Assembly: GCF_002075345.1 (NCBI RefSeq)
Contig: NZ_NAEW01000001.1
Coordinates: forward strand, 248,001-312,000
Length of the DNA: 64,000 nt
Direction of reading: 5' to 3'
DNA from: Citrobacter braakii
GTDB taxonomy: Bacteria; Pseudomonadota; Gammaproteobacteria; Enterobacterales; Enterobacteriaceae
In this document: piece after piece, positions 62,412 to 64,000 of the stretch
Numbering within the stretch: the first letter of the stretch is position 1
How the letters are laid out: each line of letters starts with the position of its first letter
Notes under the pieces: generated by a model
Told to the model about the DNA's origin: nothing
Database searches by the model: none
What the model saw: only the letters and a program-made list of their open reading frames with translations
Position numbers and translations under genes: made by a program

Positions 62412-64000
62412 TCAGAAGGTTAAGGCGTAGTTCAGACCAAACGTGCGGCCCCGGCCCTTGTATTCATACAGTGACGGGCTACCGTAGGTTGGGCTGTACA
62501 GCAGTGGCGCACGTTGTCCCCACAGCGTGGTGTATTCTTCATTCAGCAGGTTTTCCACGCTAAAGGTCAGTTTACCCAACGGGAGCTGATAGCTGCCGAT
62601 AAAGTCCATCGTGTTATAGCCGTCCAGCTTATTGCCGCTGGCGTCCGTCAGATCAAATGTTTGCTGGCTCTGTACGCGCAATGTCCACGGTTCAGGTGCC
62701 CAGCCGACCCACGCGGTGGCTTTGGACGGGGAAGCCAGGGTGACATCCCATTTCTGCCACTTACCGTTTTGCTTCACTTCCGATTTAATGACGTTGAAGT
62801 TGCCGCCCAGACTCCAGTCCGTATCCGCAATGAAATAATCCACCGCACCTTCAAGGCCATAAATACGGCGATCGTCGGGCTGGACGTTAATGGTCATATC
62901 GCTGCGGTTGATAACGATCGATTTATCCGACGTAGAGTAGTAAGCGGCCAGCTGCGTGCGCAGACTGTCGCCAGTGTAGCGCCATCCCAGTTCGTAGGAG
63001 TTAACTTTAATCCCCTCCAGGCGTGAGTCCGCCACGTTGACGCTGCGCTGGAGCTGGTAATGATCGCCAACCAGGGAATAGGTGCCGTTACCGTAATATT
63101 TCCCCGGGTCCGGAAGCTCCACGCCCTGAGAGAAGTTAAACCATGTCTGCTGACGGTCGGTCAGGTGGGCGAGGATACCGGCGTTAAACAGGAAATTATC
63201 GTAATCGGTTTTACCGCCAGGAATGGTATCGGCGGAGTTTGCCAGACCGGTGGCAATTCCCTGTTGTTGGGCATAGCCCACGAAATCATCCACCCTGTTT
63301 TCGGTCCATTGATAGCGCACACCACCGCTGAGGGTAAAGATGTCGTTAATGTCATAGCTGTTCTGCAGGAAAGGCGCGAAGTTGGTGATGCTGTAACCGG
63401 GGTAACGCCCGGTGGTATAAGCGGTTCGGTTGTCCATACCGCCGGAGGGCAGGGACCAGGCCAGATCGAAGAATTTCTGATTGGAATCGAAGGTTTCGTG
63501 ATCGGCATCGACACCCCACGTCAGCTCCCAGTTGTCCATCAGCTGGCTGTTGAGGGTGATTTTGGCACCAAACTGGTCTGTGTCCTGCTGCGATGCGGAG
63601 AAACTGGTGACCTTGCCTTTGCTTAGCGTAGGGAAGGGGTAGAATTTCAGCGATTCGTCACGGTAATAGATTTGGCTGACCAGGTTCTGGCCGAAGAAAT
63701 CCGCGTCTGAATACTGCAGGCTGATCAGATGACGCTCGGTGCCGGGAATACGATCGGAATTCAGTCCGCTGCTGGTATAAGCCTTACCGTTTCCCGTCAC
63801 GGCGGACATGTTCTCGCCAAGATCCAGTCCGTAATCGTCATCCCCCTGGCTCTTATAATACTGCGTAACCAGCTGTAACTGACGGTTGTCGTCAAGCTCA
63901 ATCGTTCCGGTGCCCATCACGTCCAGACGATCGGAGTGCTGCAGGCCGGTTTGGGTGTTATCCAGCAGCAGGGCATCGTGATTGCCGTCATACCAGTTGC
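62412..64000 (-). CDS. iutA: IutA-like ferric aerobactin receptor (5' end outside window)
   Basis: This TonB-dependent receptor fragment of about 529 residues covers the barrel to the C-terminal Phe (GLNYALTF). It is clearly of the IutA type: LVTQYYKSQGDDDYGLDLGE, GVELPDPGKYYGNGTY and the conserved end KGRGRTFGLNY recall plasmid-borne IutA, with many substitutions. The frame stays open to the window edge with NWYDGNHDALLLDNTQTGLQ, also IutA-like. The gene's 5' end and any iucABCD genes would lie past 64000. Confidence 0.88.
   Translation of the reverse strand, partial: NWYDGNHDALLLDNTQTGLQHSDRLDVMGTGTIELDDNRQLQLVTQYYKSQGDDDYGLDLGENMSAVTGNGKAYTSSGLNSDRIPGTERHLISLQYSDADFFGQNLVSQIYYRDESLKFYPFPTLSKGKVTSFSASQQDTDQFGAKITLNSQLMDNWELTWGVDADHETFDSNQKFFDLAWSLPSGGMDNRTAYTTGRYPGYSITNFAPFLQNSYDINDIFTLSGGVRYQWTENRVDDFVGYAQQQGIATGLANSADTIPGGKTDYDNFLFNAGILAHLTDRQQTWFNFSQGVELPDPGKYYGNGTYSLVGDHYQLQRSVNVADSRLEGIKVNSYELGWRYTGDSLRTQLAAYYSTSDKSIVINRSDMTINVQPDDRRIYGLEGAVDYFIADTDWSLGGNFNVIKSEVKQNGKWQKWDVTLASPSKATAWVGWAPEPWTLRVQSQQTFDLTDASGNKLDGYNTMDFIGSYQLPLGKLTFSVENLLNEEYTTLWGQRAPLLYSPTYGSPSLYEYKGRGRTFGLNYALTF

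Overview
The window is chromosomal DNA of an enterobacterium close to Escherichia and Salmonella; gene content and order suit a Citrobacter-like species best (inferred from remembered E. coli gene order and protein sequences, no search was run). Most of it is the conserved core rimJ-yceH-mviM-murJ-flgNMA-flgBCDEFGHIJKL-rne-rluC-yceF-yceD-rpmF-plsX-fabHDG-acpP-fabF-pabC-mltG-tmk-holB-ycfH-ptsG-fhuE-hinT-ycfL-lpoB-thiK-nagZ-ycfP-ndh-ycfJ, cut by four accessory or rearranged segments.

(1) 1-4370 is the left end of a Mu-like transposable prophage: a partial early gene, a MuB-like ATPase, a MuA-like DDE transposase and a Ner-like regulator on the minus strand, and a divergent Xre-type repressor. 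The phage end at 4370 interrupts rimJ, leaving only its 3' part. (2) 32062-38066 is a six-gene chaperone-usher fimbrial operon placed between fabF and pabC, read against both. (3) 44467-53676, between ptsG and fhuE, carries an M24 aminopeptidase, amn, shiA, nac, cbl, yeeO and three near-identical tRNA-Asn genes; in E. coli most of these lie together far from ptsG, so this is a rearrangement. (4) At the right edge an IutA-like (ferric aerobactin) TonB-dependent receptor follows ycfJ and runs off the window.

The core regions work as units. 8-19.7 kb makes the flagellar rod, hook, rings and hook-filament junctions, with FlgM (anti-sigma28) and FlgN (chaperone) divergent; sigma28 promoters are readable before flgM and flgK. 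19.9-24.8 kb holds RNase E with its long leader, and RluC. 25.6-32.0 kb is the yceD-rpmF-plsX-fab cluster for fatty acid and phospholipid synthesis. 38.4-44.4 kb covers folate (pabC), peptidoglycan (mltG), dTMP (tmk), DNA polymerase III delta' (holB), a TatD-type nuclease and the glucose PTS permease. 53.8-62.4 kb holds fhuE, hinT, lipoproteins including LpoB, thiamine and cell-wall salvage, NADH dehydrogenase II and a glycine-zipper protein.

No CRISPR array, rRNA operon or recognisable defence system was seen. The most unusual material is the prophage end with its transposase sites, the fimbrial insertion, the tRNA-Asn repeats with the rearranged nac/cbl/yeeO block, a yceD promoter implying an almost leaderless mRNA, and the IutA-like receptor.
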